DNA of 64,000 nt from NCBI GenBank assembly GCA_016742275.1, contig JACVCD010000002.1, positions 248,001 to 312,000 on the forward strand, in the 5' to 3' direction. Each line of letters begins with the position of its first letter. Position 1 is the stretch's first letter. The translations under genes and the position numbers were made by a program. Under the pieces are notes generated by a model, which was not told the origin of the DNA, ran no database searches, and saw only the letters and a list, made by a program, of their open reading frames with translations. The stretch is from Gemmatimonadaceae bacterium. GTDB taxonomy: Bacteria; Gemmatimonadota; Gemmatimonadetes; Gemmatimonadales; Gemmatimonadaceae. Below are positions 26,914 to 35,024 of the stretch, piece by piece.

Positions 26914-27638
26914 TGCGTGAGGCCGTACACCACGTAGTTGGTGGCGAATTTGTAGGCGTCATTGGAGAGGTTTACGGGATACCATCCGTCACCTGACCAC
27001 TCCATGTAGTCACCGATGTCGTTGTTGTAGTTGATGACCACCTGCAGACGCTTGTTGGGATCGTTGTCCTCATGAATGCCGAGGTATACGGCGCGTGCTT
27101 CCGGCGTGGCCGGATGATGCATCCCATCAAGCGTCTTGATGCTGAAGAATGAATTGAAGACGGGGTGCGAGACATTGAGCGGTGTGATGCGACCTTCGGG
27201 CATCACCTTGCGCATACCGGCTTCGAAGACTTGCCACTGACGTTCGAAGTAGAAGTCATCCACGATCAGGAATCCGCCTTTGAGAATCCACTTGCGAAGC
27301 GCCAATGCTTCTTCGTCGGTGGGATACCAGTAGCCCGGTTCCGTGAGATAGGCCACCGGATAGTGTGCGAGCTCCGGGTCGTCCAGCACATGCACATTGC
27401 TGGTGTTCTTGTGCAAACGCAGCGTGGACAGGTCTCCCAGAATGGCCATGAAGTTGCGCTCCATCTGGGGATAGTCGGCATTCCAAGCCAGACGATAGCC
27501 CTGCGTGTAGCGCAGTCGCACAAACGTGAAACGACCGTCGTATTTTTCGTTCGGTAGCACGTAGGCGCGTCGCTGCGACCAGGCAATGGGCGCGGCAATC
27601 AGGACGAACAACGCGGCCAGCAGAAGGGAGCGGCGCAT
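26910..27638 (-). CDS. Exported DUF4159 protein
   Basis: The 242-residue protein has a signal peptide ending APIAWSQ. It then shows DUF4159 features: FTFVRLRYTQGYRLAWNADYP, MAILGDLSTLRLH, 'DPELAHYPVAYLTEPGYWYP', LRKWILKGGFLIVDDFY and VYLGIHEDNDPNKRLQVVINYNNDIGDYMEWS. This looks like a glutamine-amidotransferase-like fold lacking an obvious catalytic Cys. DUF4159 genes are often near MoxR/DUF58 clusters; none is present here. The upstream in-frame stretch to 27800 is not part of the protein. Confidence 0.85.
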   Translation of the reverse strand: MRRSLLLAALFVLIAAPIAWSQRRAYVLPNEKYDGRFTFVRLRYTQGYRLAWNADYPQMERNFMAILGDLSTLRLHKNTSNVHVLDDPELAHYPVAYLTEPGYWYPTDEEALALRKWILKGGFLIVDDFYFERQWQVFEAGMRKVMPEGRITPLNVSHPVFNSFFSIKTLDGMHHPATPEARAVYLGIHEDNDPNKRLQVVINYNNDIGDYMEWSGDGWYPVNLSNDAYKFATNYVVYGLTH

Positions 27639-27780
27639 GGAGCGGCGGCCCGGGGGAAGGGTTCGGATGCCCGGGAGCGGGAATCCGCACGGCGCACTAC
27701 GTTCTAGGCTCTCGTCAAAGATACGGCGGAACCCCGACCGACGTTCCGCCAGGTTGTTTTCGTTGTTTCCGGAGCATCGC

Positions 27781-28206
27781 ATGTACGAACTCAAGACCAA
27801 GGCTACCGCTGCAGGAGTCGAGGCCTACATCGACGCCATCGAGGATCCGACGCGCCGCGCGGACTGCCGTACCCTCGTGGACATGATGTCCAAGGCCACC
27901 GGATGTCCGCCCAAGATGTGGGGACCGACCATCGTGGGTTTCGACCAATACCACTATCGGTATGAAAGCGGTCACGAAGGCGATATGTGCATCATCGGCT
28001 TCGCCAATCGGAAGTCTGAGGTTGTGTTGTATCTGCTGGATGGCTCGGCGGACCCCAAGGCGAATGCGCTACTCGAGAAAGTGGGTAAGCATCGCCGCGG
28101 CAAATCGTGTCTGTATTTCAAGAAGTTGGCGGGACTGGATCTGGGGGCGCTGGAACAACTGATCGATCACTCTGTCGCGCAAGCGCGCGCCCGCTATCCG
28201 GGTTGA
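27781..28206 (+). CDS. DUF1801 family protein
   Basis: The 141-residue protein shows 'VEAYIDAIEDPTRRADCRTL', MWGPTIVGFDQYHYRYESGHEGDM and 'SCLYFKKLAGLDLGALEQLI'. This is the DUF1801 subfamily with the GFGxYHY-like strand. Function is unknown. It sits 8 bp upstream of the ankyrin gene, suggesting an operon. It differs clearly from the other DUF1801 protein at 12634. Confidence 0.85.
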   Translation: MYELKTKATAAGVEAYIDAIEDPTRRADCRTLVDMMSKATGCPPKMWGPTIVGFDQYHYRYESGHEGDMCIIGFANRKSEVVLYLLDGSADPKANALLEKVGKHRRGKSCLYFKKLAGLDLGALEQLIDHSVAQARARYPG

Positions 28207-28214
28207 GTGCGATC

Positions 28215-29471
28215 ATGAGCACTGAGGATTCGGTCGCAGTATTTGATCAAATGCTCGATGTCATCGAGCAGCAGGATGCCGCGCAGCTCATTGCCCTGGC
28301 CAAGGCGCATCCGGAGATCACGGTCACCAACCTGCACATTGCGGCAGCGCTGGGGCGTGCGGATATCGTGTCAGCATTGCTCGCAGGTGCACCGGATACC
28401 GTGAATAACACGGCCGGTCCGCAGTCGGTGACGCCACTCTTCGTGGTGTGCGGCTCCCCGCTGCATGGTGCATCCGATGTGCACGATGCGGCATTGCTGG
28501 AGACGGTGCGCCGTCTGTTGGAAGGTGGAGCGGACCCGAATATCCGCGAGACGAAGTTCGGCGTGTCCGCGTTGTATCTCGTGACCGGTATGCGGGAGAT
28601 ACTGCCGATTGCGACGCTGCTGCTCGACGCCGGTGCGTTGCCGAACGATGGTGAGTCGGTATTTCACGCAGCGGAGAAGTTCCACGAAGCGTCACTCGAG
28701 CTGCTGTTGGCGCGTGGTGCGGATCTGAACTACGTGGGAGAGTGGGGCAACACGCCGCTGTACTTTTTGCTGCGGTGGTTCGACGTCGGTGTCGACGACC
28801 GGATGTTCCGCGGCTTCACGTGGCTGCTCACACATGGTGCCAGCCCCGATGTGCGGTGCACCGAGGCTCAGGAAACGTCACTGCATGTGGCAGTGCGAAC
28901 GGGCCAGGATGCTGGGGTCGTCGAGGCGCTGCTGGAGCACGGTGCGTCGGTGAATGCAAAACGCGGCGATGGTGCCACGCCCTGGCGACTTGCCGCGCGC
29001 GCCGGACAGGATGCTTTGGCGATACAACTCGAAGCGGCTGGTGCCACGCGCGAAAAACTCACGGCCTTTGAACAGTTGATGGCCGCGTGTGGTCGCGGTG
29101 ATGCGTCGACTGCGGCCGCGTTGGCGGCTAACGTCGACTGGTCGACATGCTCTGCGGATGATCTGCAGTTTCTGCCGTGGTCGGCTTCACGACTTAGATG
29201 GGAGGTCGTGCGTGCCTGCATGGCTGCGGCGTGGCCGCTGAGTGCAGGGGATGGCACCGATGCGACGGCCCTGCATTGGGCGGCCTTGCACGGCGCAGCC
29301 GAAACGGTCAAGACACTGCTCGAGGCTGGTGCGCCAACGGATGGTCGCGACAATGAGCATCAGGCGACACCACTACAGTGGGCGCAGTTCGGCGCCGATC
29401 ATGTGCAAAGTGATGGTGGAAACTATGGTGCGACGTTGCAGGCGTTTGCAGCTGCTGGGGTGACGGCTTAG
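28215..29471 (+). CDS. Ankyrin-repeat protein
   Basis: The 418-residue protein consists largely of ankyrin repeats: TNLHIAAALGRADIVSALLAG, LEGGADPNIRE, HAAEKFHEASLELLLARGADLN, ETSLHVAVRTGQDAGVVEALLEHG and ATALHWAALHGAAETVKTLLEAG. No signal peptide is present, so it is probably cytoplasmic and binds proteins. It begins 8 bp after the DUF1801 gene. Its TAG stop overlaps the TAA of the convergent E1-like gene. Confidence 0.9.
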   Translation: MSTEDSVAVFDQMLDVIEQQDAAQLIALAKAHPEITVTNLHIAAALGRADIVSALLAGAPDTVNNTAGPQSVTPLFVVCGSPLHGASDVHDAALLETVRRLLEGGADPNIRETKFGVSALYLVTGMREILPIATLLLDAGALPNDGESVFHAAEKFHEASLELLLARGADLNYVGEWGNTPLYFLLRWFDVGVDDRMFRGFTWLLTHGASPDVRCTEAQETSLHVAVRTGQDAGVVEALLEHGASVNAKRGDGATPWRLAARAGQDALAIQLEAAGATREKLTAFEQLMAACGRGDASTAAALAANVDWSTCSADDLQFLPWSASRLRWEVVRACMAAAWPLSAGDGTDATALHWAALHGAAETVKTLLEAGAPTDGRDNEHQATPLQWAQFGADHVQSDGGNYGATLQAFAAAGVTA

Positions 29472-30601
29472 TCGGTCGTCTCCCAGTGCTGCATGCCGCC
29501 GGTCAGTGAGTACACTTGAGAAAAACCCGCGTCGCTGAGTTGTTGCGCGGCGCGTTTGCTGCGCATGCCGCTGGCACAAACACAAACAACTGCATGATCG
29601 GGAGTCAGTGCCTGGTGTTCGTTGGCGAGCGTGCCCAGCGGAATGCAGCGCGCGCCCTCAATTACCCCAAGTGCGGTCTCGTGAGGTTCGCGCACATCGA
29701 GAATCTGCACATCGCGCCTGTTGGCTAACCAGCGGCGGAGTTCGTCCGGCGAAATCTCCTGCACTTCATCCGGTGTAATTGACTCGATGGTCGATGTCGT
29801 GCCGCAAAACGCGTCGTAATCGACCAGTGCAGTCAGCGTGCGTGTGCCGCAGGCGATGCAGGACGGATCACGCGAGATGGGCACCACGCGTGGCTGCATG
29901 TCGAGCGCATCGAGCATGAGCAGACGACCAATGAGTGGTTCGCCGATACCGAGCAACAGCTTGAGTGTTTCCGTGGCTTGAATAGTGCCGATGAGTCCTG
30001 GCAATACGCCCAGCACACCACCGGCAGCGCAGCTTGGTACAAGGTCCGCCGGTGGTGGTTCGGGATAGAGACAGCGGTAGCACGGACCGTTCGTCGTGCA
30101 GAACACCGATACCTGGCCATCAAAACGAAATACTGAGCCATGCACATTGGGTTTGTCCAGCAGCACGCACGTGTCATTCACCAGGTAACGTGTGGCGAAC
30201 GTATCGGCGCCATCCACGATGAGGTCGTACGGTGCACACAGCGCGAGCGCATTGTCTGACGTGAGCCAGGCATCATGTGTCTCGATCTGCACATGCGGAT
30301 TCACATCGCGCAGGCGGTCGCGCGCGGAATCCACCTTGGGGCGTCCAACGTCGGCTGTACCGTGCAAAAGCTGCCTATGCAGATTGCTTGCATCGACGCG
30401 GTCATGATCTATGAGACCGATTGTGCCAATGCCTGCCGCTGCGAGGTAGAGTGCGGCTGGTGAGCCGAGGCCACCCGCTCCTACCAGCAGTACACGGGCC
30501 TGCTTGAGCCGCTGTTGCCCTTCGAGGCCAACCTCCGGCAGTGTCAGCTGCCGCTGATAGCGAGCGCGTTCCGCTGTGCTGAGGGGCTCAGTCCGAGACA
30601 T
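29468..30601 (-). CDS. moeB: MoeB/ThiF E1-like adenylyltransferase fused to rhodanese
   Basis: The 377-residue protein has an E1-like domain: GAGGLGSPAALYL (41-53) binds ATP, 'LIVDGADTFATRYLVND' carries the conserved Asp130, Cys174/Cys177 and Cys248/Cys251 form the zinc site, and Cys191 lies in SCAAGGVLGV. The C-terminal rhodanese domain (about 290-377) has active-site Cys342 in VCASGMRSKRA. This layout matches MoeZ/MOCS3-type enzymes, which adenylate the C-terminal Gly-Gly of ubiquitin-fold sulfur carriers and transfer sulfur to it. It is divergent from the BNR/MoaD-like pair, which encodes a candidate partner. Confidence 0.9.
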   Translation of the reverse strand: MSRTEPLSTAERARYQRQLTLPEVGLEGQQRLKQARVLLVGAGGLGSPAALYLAAAGIGTIGLIDHDRVDASNLHRQLLHGTADVGRPKVDSARDRLRDVNPHVQIETHDAWLTSDNALALCAPYDLIVDGADTFATRYLVNDTCVLLDKPNVHGSVFRFDGQVSVFCTTNGPCYRCLYPEPPPADLVPSCAAGGVLGVLPGLIGTIQATETLKLLLGIGEPLIGRLLMLDALDMQPRVVPISRDPSCIACGTRTLTALVDYDAFCGTTSTIESITPDEVQEISPDELRRWLANRRDVQILDVREPHETALGVIEGARCIPLGTLANEHQALTPDHAVVCVCASGMRSKRAAQQLSDAGFSQVYSLTGGMQHWETTD

Positions 30602-30690
30602 GTGACGCACCGATGAGTTTCGATCTGCGGGAAAGTCCAAGCTTGATCAACATTCGGTAGTTTCTCTGTATCCTCAAGTCCGGAGCGACG

Positions 30691-31806
30691 ATGACCGGGG
30701 TTCGTGTTTTGGTGGGGACGCGCAAGGGTGCGTTCATTCTGACCAGTGATGCTGCACGCACGAAGTGGACGGTAGACGGACCACACTTTCCTGGGTGGGA
30801 GATGTACCACCTCAAAGGATCTCCTGTAGACCCGGATCGCATCTGGGCATCACAGTCGAGCGGATGGTTCGGCCAGCTCGTGCAGCGCAGTGACGATGGT
30901 GGGTGCACGTGGACGGCCGTCGACAATGCATTTGCGTACGATGGTGTGCCTGGCACACATCAGTGGTACGATGGCACGCCGCATCCTTGGGAATTCAAGC
31001 GTGTGTGGCACTTCGAGCCGTCGCTTACGGAGCGCGACACGGTATATGCCGGTGTCGAAGATGCCGCGCTGTTCAAGTCCACTGATGCCGGTGCTTCGTG
31101 GCAGGAATTGTCCGGTCTTCGCGGACATGGATCGGGGCCACATTGGCAGCCCGGCGCGGGAGGCATGTGTCTGCATACCATCATGATCGATCCCGCCGAT
31201 GCCAATCGCCTCTATGTCGCCATCTCAGCGGCCGGTGCCTTTCGTTCACTCGATGGTGGCACGACGTGGCAGCCCATCAACAAGGGTTTGCGAAGCGGCG
31301 AAATCCCCGAGGGAGATGCCGAAGTGGGACACTGCGTGCATCGTCTGGCCATGCATCCCTCCAATCCCAAGCGTCTCTACATGCAGAAGCACTGGGATGT
31401 GATGCGCAGCGACGATGGTGGTGATTCGTGGTACGAGGTCAGTGGCAATCTGCCAACCGATTTTGGATTCCCGATCGATGTGCATGCACACGAGCCGGAA
31501 ACGATATATGTCGTGCCCATCACGAGTGACGCGCATCATTTTCCTCCGGATGGCCGCTTGCGAGTGTGGCGTAGCAAATCCGGTGGAAATGACTGGGAAG
31601 AGCTGTCGCGCGGACTACCGGAAAAGAACTGCTACGTGAACGTGCTGCGTGATGCCATGGCGGTGGATCGCCTCGATACCTGTGGTGTGTACTTTGGCAC
31701 CACCGGTGGCCAAGTCTATGTGTCACCCGATGGCGGTGACAACTGGCAGGCCATCGTGCACGATCTGCCGCCGGTCCTGTCCGTCGAGGTGCAGACGTTT
31801 GCCTGA
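30691..31806 (+). CDS. BNR/Asp-box beta-propeller protein (sialidase-fold, cytoplasmic)
   Basis: The 371-residue protein has six Asp-box turns: [45 protein letters not shown] and VSPDGGDNW. These define a six-bladed sialidase/VPS10-like propeller. No signal peptide is visible and the sialidase catalytic triad cannot be identified, so it is more likely a scaffold or binding protein than a glycosidase. A GGAG five bases before the ATG supports the start. The next gene begins inside its last codons. Confidence 0.85.
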   Translation: MTGVRVLVGTRKGAFILTSDAARTKWTVDGPHFPGWEMYHLKGSPVDPDRIWASQSSGWFGQLVQRSDDGGCTWTAVDNAFAYDGVPGTHQWYDGTPHPWEFKRVWHFEPSLTERDTVYAGVEDAALFKSTDAGASWQELSGLRGHGSGPHWQPGAGGMCLHTIMIDPADANRLYVAISAAGAFRSLDGGTTWQPINKGLRSGEIPEGDAEVGHCVHRLAMHPSNPKRLYMQKHWDVMRSDDGGDSWYEVSGNLPTDFGFPIDVHAHEPETIYVVPITSDAHHFPPDGRLRVWRSKSGGNDWEELSRGLPEKNCYVNVLRDAMAVDRLDTCGVYFGTTGGQVYVSPDGGDNWQAIVHDLPPVLSVEVQTFA

Positions 31807-32116
31807 TGCGACCACGCAAACGCTGCGTGTTGTGTTGCCGTCACCACTCCGGGCTCTGGCGTCGTTGGAGGCCGAGGTCTCGGTCGTGGTGACGGCGCCG
31901 GCATCGATTGCGCGCGTGCTTGATGTCGTGGAGCATACATGGCCCATGCTGCGCGGTACCATTCGTGATCATGGCGGCGGCAAGCGTCGCGCATTCGTTC
32001 GCTTCTACGCATGCGGACGTGATCTGTCGCATGATCCGGTGGATTCCCCATTGCCGGCCGCCGTGCAGCAGGGTGATGAACCGCTGTTGGTGGTGGGCGC
32101 GATGGCCGGCGGGTAG
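31799..32116 (+). CDS. MoaD/ThiS-like ubiquitin-fold protein with C-terminal Gly-Gly
   Basis: A 105-residue protein. A TTG at 31799, nine bases after a GAGG, overlaps the end of the BNR gene (TGA at 31804-31806). The sequence opens [20 protein letters not shown], continues with a helix ('[18 protein letters not shown]') and ends [11 protein letters not shown] followed by the stop. That is a beta-grasp sulfur-carrier layout with an exposed diglycine. Expected chemistry is adenylation and thiocarboxylation at the Gly-Gly by an E1-like enzyme such as the MoeB-rhodanese protein at 29468. No MoaE, MoaA or thiamin gene is nearby, so the pathway is open. The start codon is the least certain part. 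Confidence 0.8.
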   Translation: MPDATTQTLRVVLPSPLRALASLEAEVSVVVTAPASIARVLDVVEHTWPMLRGTIRDHGGGKRRAFVRFYACGRDLSHDPVDSPLPAAVQQGDEPLLVVGAMAGG

Positions 32117-32128
32117 TACTGCCGCGCG

Positions 32129-32605
32129 CTACGGCTTGATCGCGTCGAGTGCCGCCTTGATCTCGGCGTCACCTACCCGATTGGGTTTGCCGAGTGTGAA
32201 GCCGGGCTTGGTGTACTCCATGCGCTGCAGGGCGCCAGTTGGCGAGACAGAGATTACGGCTTCCACGATGCCATGTGCGCCATCGGTTCCCTGCATGGCG
32301 GTCACGATCACCACCCAGGGCGTGCCCTTGTCGAGATTGACGGGCACGAAGAACTCTTCATTCGCGCTTCGGTTCACTGGCATCGTGCGCACGACACGTT
32401 GTGCGTTGTCTGTGGTGCCGCGCCGTGATTCTGCGCGTGCCGTCACGGTCAGCTTCTCCGGTTCCACGTGGTGCTCCACATGTACCGCCAACTTGGCGAG
32501 TGTGGTGCCGTCGGTTGCGTTGACGGCTTTCACGGTCATGTGCGGCGGACCAGATGCGGCCAGGGCGATGGCGCCGACGACCGTGAGCGTTGCGGTGCGA
32601 AACAT
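32129..32605 (-). CDS. Exported protein of unknown function
   Basis: A 158-residue protein with a signal peptide (FRTATLTVVGAIALAASG). The mature part looks beta-rich: MTVKAVNATDGTTLAKLAVHV, 'VEPEKLTVTARAESRRGTT', WVVIVTAMQGTDGAHGIVEAVISV. I recognise no family; the sequence hints at a single Ig-like or transthyretin-like domain. It is co-directional with the sigma/anti-sigma/DUF4097 operon, 107 bp downstream of it. Confidence 0.65.
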   Translation of the reverse strand: MFRTATLTVVGAIALAASGPPHMTVKAVNATDGTTLAKLAVHVEHHVEPEKLTVTARAESRRGTTDNAQRVVRTMPVNRSANEEFFVPVNLDKGTPWVVIVTAMQGTDGAHGIVEAVISVSPTGALQRMEYTKPGFTLGKPNRVGDAEIKAALDAIKP

Positions 32606-32712
32606 GTCGACCTCCCTTGCAGGAAACGGTTGAAGTCTCAGGCAGTGTTGAGGACTGCACTGCATGGATGCCGGTTCCGCGGGAAGCGTTTAGTGCATTC
32701 GGTTTGTGCCGT

Positions 32713-33552
32713 TCAGGGCGTGCGCACTACCAGTACATCACCTTTGAACGAACGCGCCACGATGTGGCCGTTCTTTGCGTCACCGCGCACACCCTGATCG
32801 CTCACGGTGCCTCCGCGCGAGGACAGTTCGAGCAGCGGGGGGCGCTTGGGTGGAACCGATATGCGTAGCGTACCGCTGTGCGATTGCAACTCGAGAGTCG
32901 AGCCCGCACGCACACCATCGATGGCGATACCGCCACCAATGGATTCAATTCGTCCTTCCGCCTGTGAACGCACAAGAGCAACACCGCCGCTGACCGTTGT
33001 GACAGACAACGTGGCGTCGAGCTGTTCGAGTGTCACCAGGCCGCGGCTGCCGCGAATTCGTACATCGCCGGTGGCGCGTGCCAGTGTGACTGGTGCGTCG
33101 ATGGATTCGATGGAAATGGTGCCAGCAACATCACGAACATCCATACGTCCACGCACGGTGTAGGCCTCAAGCTCCTGCTGGATACCCGTCACGGTGAGTG
33201 TGCCGTCCACCATCTTGACCCACAGTCGCGCGCGGCGCGGTACATGCACACGCAGTTCAGCGTTTGGGAGCGTGCCGTCCTTCGTGGAGCGCGCTTCGAT
33301 ACCGAGTTTGATGTGCGTGCGCGCACCACCGCCAAAGAGTGAGGCATTGCTGCCAAGGGTGCCTTCCACATGCACTGAGTCGCGGTCCCACGCCTCGATA
33401 CGCAGGGCGCCGGCCGGAATGTAGAGGCGCATGGTCACATCGGACGTAGCCGTAAAACCGCGCACGACGTTCTGGGCCACACTCACATGTGGCATGATCA
33501 CGTGTGCGGCAAGCAACGCCGCGGCAATTCGAACGTGGCGCATCACGTTCAT
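32713..33552 (-). CDS. Exported DUF4097-like beta-helix protein
   Basis: The 279-residue protein has a signal peptide (MRHVRIAAALLAAHVIMPHVSVAQ). The rest is a succession of short beta-strands such as GALRIEAWDRDSVHVEG, 'GTLTVTGIQQELEAYTVRG', GDVRIRGSRGLVTLEQL and SHSGTLRISVPP, matching the DUF4097 family. It is the third gene of an operon with an ECF sigma and its anti-sigma factor, joined by an ATGA overlap. DUF4097 proteins often sit beside anti-sigma genes and may act in envelope sensing; this is inference. Confidence 0.82.
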   Translation of the reverse strand: MNVMRHVRIAAALLAAHVIMPHVSVAQNVVRGFTATSDVTMRLYIPAGALRIEAWDRDSVHVEGTLGSNASLFGGGARTHIKLGIEARSTKDGTLPNAELRVHVPRRARLWVKMVDGTLTVTGIQQELEAYTVRGRMDVRDVAGTISIESIDAPVTLARATGDVRIRGSRGLVTLEQLDATLSVTTVSGGVALVRSQAEGRIESIGGGIAIDGVRAGSTLELQSHSGTLRISVPPKRPPLLELSSRGGTVSDQGVRGDAKNGHIVARSFKGDVLVVRTP

Positions 33553-34193
33553 TCCGACACACTCTTGATGCGTTGCGCCAGTTCTTCGCGCCGCGCATCG
33601 AGGGACGAACGAAACGCGCGCAACTCTCGATCGTTCGGTGCACTGGCGATCGCTGCATCGAGTTCATCGGCTGCCGCATCGAGTGCGGCGAACTCCGGTG
33701 CGGCTTGGGCATTGGCCAGTTGCATGGCCGTCACGATGGGAGCGGGGCGGTCATCCGCGAACTCCGGACGAGATGCGATATCTGGTGGTGTGGTGGGTTC
33801 GGTAGAGGACGGATCACGATTGACCAACATGAAGGTGAGAGCCGCCGCTGCTGCCAGTCCCACGGGAGCCAGCCAGCGCAGTGCGCCGCGTCGTTCTGAC
33901 CGGGTGGTCTGTTTGTTGGCCGCCGCCACGGCGTTGAGCACAGTGGCGCGCATGGCGGCGTGTTCAGCAGCTGTGGGCTTAAGCGCAGCAAGGAGCGCAT
34001 CCGGTGAGGCAACGACCGGTACACTCTGGGCGAGCCTGGTCTCGCACTCAACGCAATGCGCCGCATGCCACTCGAGGCGCCACGCGTCGGCATCCGCCGT
34101 GACTCCGGCGAGATATGCTGGCAACAACGCCGCAAACTCGTCGCATGTGAGCGAGGGCGGTGTTGGTGGGCGATCGTGTGTGGAATCAGTCAT
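33549..34193 (-). CDS. Membrane anti-sigma factor with zinc-finger (zf-HC2/ZAS) domain
   Basis: The 214-residue protein has an N-terminal zinc-binding anti-sigma motif: TCDEFAALLPAYLAG, then WHAAHCVECETRL (HxxxCxxC). A single transmembrane helix follows (LAPVGLAAAAALTFMLV, about 107-123). The C-terminal part is predicted periplasmic and helical, ending SSLDARREELAQRI. It overlaps the sigma gene (ATGA) and the DUF4097 gene (ATGA). It should hold the ECF sigma factor inactive at the membrane until an envelope signal arrives. Confidence 0.87.
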   Translation of the reverse strand: MTDSTHDRPPTPPSLTCDEFAALLPAYLAGVTADADAWRLEWHAAHCVECETRLAQSVPVVASPDALLAALKPTAAEHAAMRATVLNAVAAANKQTTRSERRGALRWLAPVGLAAAAALTFMLVNRDPSSTEPTTPPDIASRPEFADDRPAPIVTAMQLANAQAAPEFAALDAAADELDAAIASAPNDRELRAFRSSLDARREELAQRIKSVSE

Positions 34194-34861
34194 CGGTCGA
34201 GCATCCCACGCAGCAGACGCCGCGCGCGAAAGAGATGGGCCTTGCAGGTGCCTTCAGCAATACCGAGATGATCGGCGATCTCACCGTGTGTGTAGCCACC
34301 CAGATCGTGCATGACAAAAACAGCGCGGGCACCGGCTGGCAGTCGCGACATGGCTTCCTCGAGGTCGAGCCGGAGCAGCGTATCCGTGCCTGATGCAGCC
34401 GCACTCTCAAGAACTGATGATTCGCTTCCGGTCTGGATATCGGCTTCAATAGCCACTCGCAACGCACGACGCTTATTCGTGCGTGCTTCGGTCAGCATCT
34501 GATTCACCGCAATACGATGGAGCCACGTGCCAAAAGCACTGTCACCACGAAACGACGACAACGCCTGCCACGCGCGCACGAACGTGTCTTGTACCAGCTC
34601 GGCGGCAGATTGCCGATCACTGGTCAGTCCCACGCAGGCGGCAAAGAGTGCACTGACATGCTGGTCGTAGAGACGCGCAAACGCCTCCGCGTCGCCGGCT
34701 TGCGCGGCGCGGACATCGGCGGCGATCGGTGTCGTCGACGAGACCAGTGTCAGTTCAGGCGTCAGATCGGGTGAAGCGGCCAGGGGCCGGTTCAGGGACA
34801 GGGAAAGGGCACACGAGCTTGGATGCCGGTCGGGTGATCTGAGTTTATCCTCTGACTGCAT
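34190..34861 (-). CDS. ECF RNA polymerase sigma factor (RpoE-like)
   Basis: About 223 residues from the ATG at 34861. Region 2 reads DAEAFARLYDQHVSALFAAC, then 'AAELVQDTFVRAWQALSSF' and GTWLHRIAVNQML. Region 4 reads LPAGARAVFVMHDLGGYTHGEIADHLGIAEGTCKAHLFRARRLLR. It is translationally coupled to the zinc-finger anti-sigma gene. The first 50 or so residues have low similarity to sigma factors and the start is uncertain. The frame remains open into an inverted repeat upstream, so an ATG at 34930 would place repeat sequence in the protein. Confidence 0.88.
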   Translation of the reverse strand: MQSEDKLRSPDRHPSSCALSLSLNRPLAASPDLTPELTLVSSTTPIAADVRAAQAGDAEAFARLYDQHVSALFAACVGLTSDRQSAAELVQDTFVRAWQALSSFRGDSAFGTWLHRIAVNQMLTEARTNKRRALRVAIEADIQTGSESSVLESAAASGTDTLLRLDLEEAMSRLPAGARAVFVMHDLGGYTHGEIADHLGIAEGTCKAHLFRARRLLRGMLDR

Positions 34862-35001
34862 TAACTGCGCACGCAGAGCCGCAGAGGGTCGCAGAGACGC
34901 AGAGGTGAGCCGCAAGACCATATCCATCAACTATTTGCGGATATGCTCCGGTCTTTCCTCTGCGTCTCTGCCTTCCTCTGCGGCTCTGCGTGCGCTGTTA
35001 A
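34861..35001. repeat. Long inverted repeat with 45-bp arms (GCAGAG type)
   Basis: The left arm 34861-34905 and right arm 34957-35001 are inverted copies, matching at about 41 of 45 positions. Both contain the units GCAGAGCCGCAGAGG and GCAGAGACGCAGAGG, and both end in TTAAC. The 51-bp loop has its own smaller stems (AAGACC/GGTCTT, TATCC/GGATA), so the whole can fold into one long hairpin. It lies between the phoD stop and the sigma factor gene, where the sigma promoter should be. GCAGAG-type repeats are scattered in several phyla; no transposase is present here. Confidence 0.85.
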
Positions 35002-35024
35002 ACGGTCTAGCCAATAAAGCGGAA

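Noticed and set aside
30691-31806. Calling the BNR protein a sialidase
   Set aside because: Only Asp-box turns are visible; no signal peptide and no recognisable catalytic Arg triad, Tyr or Glu pattern.
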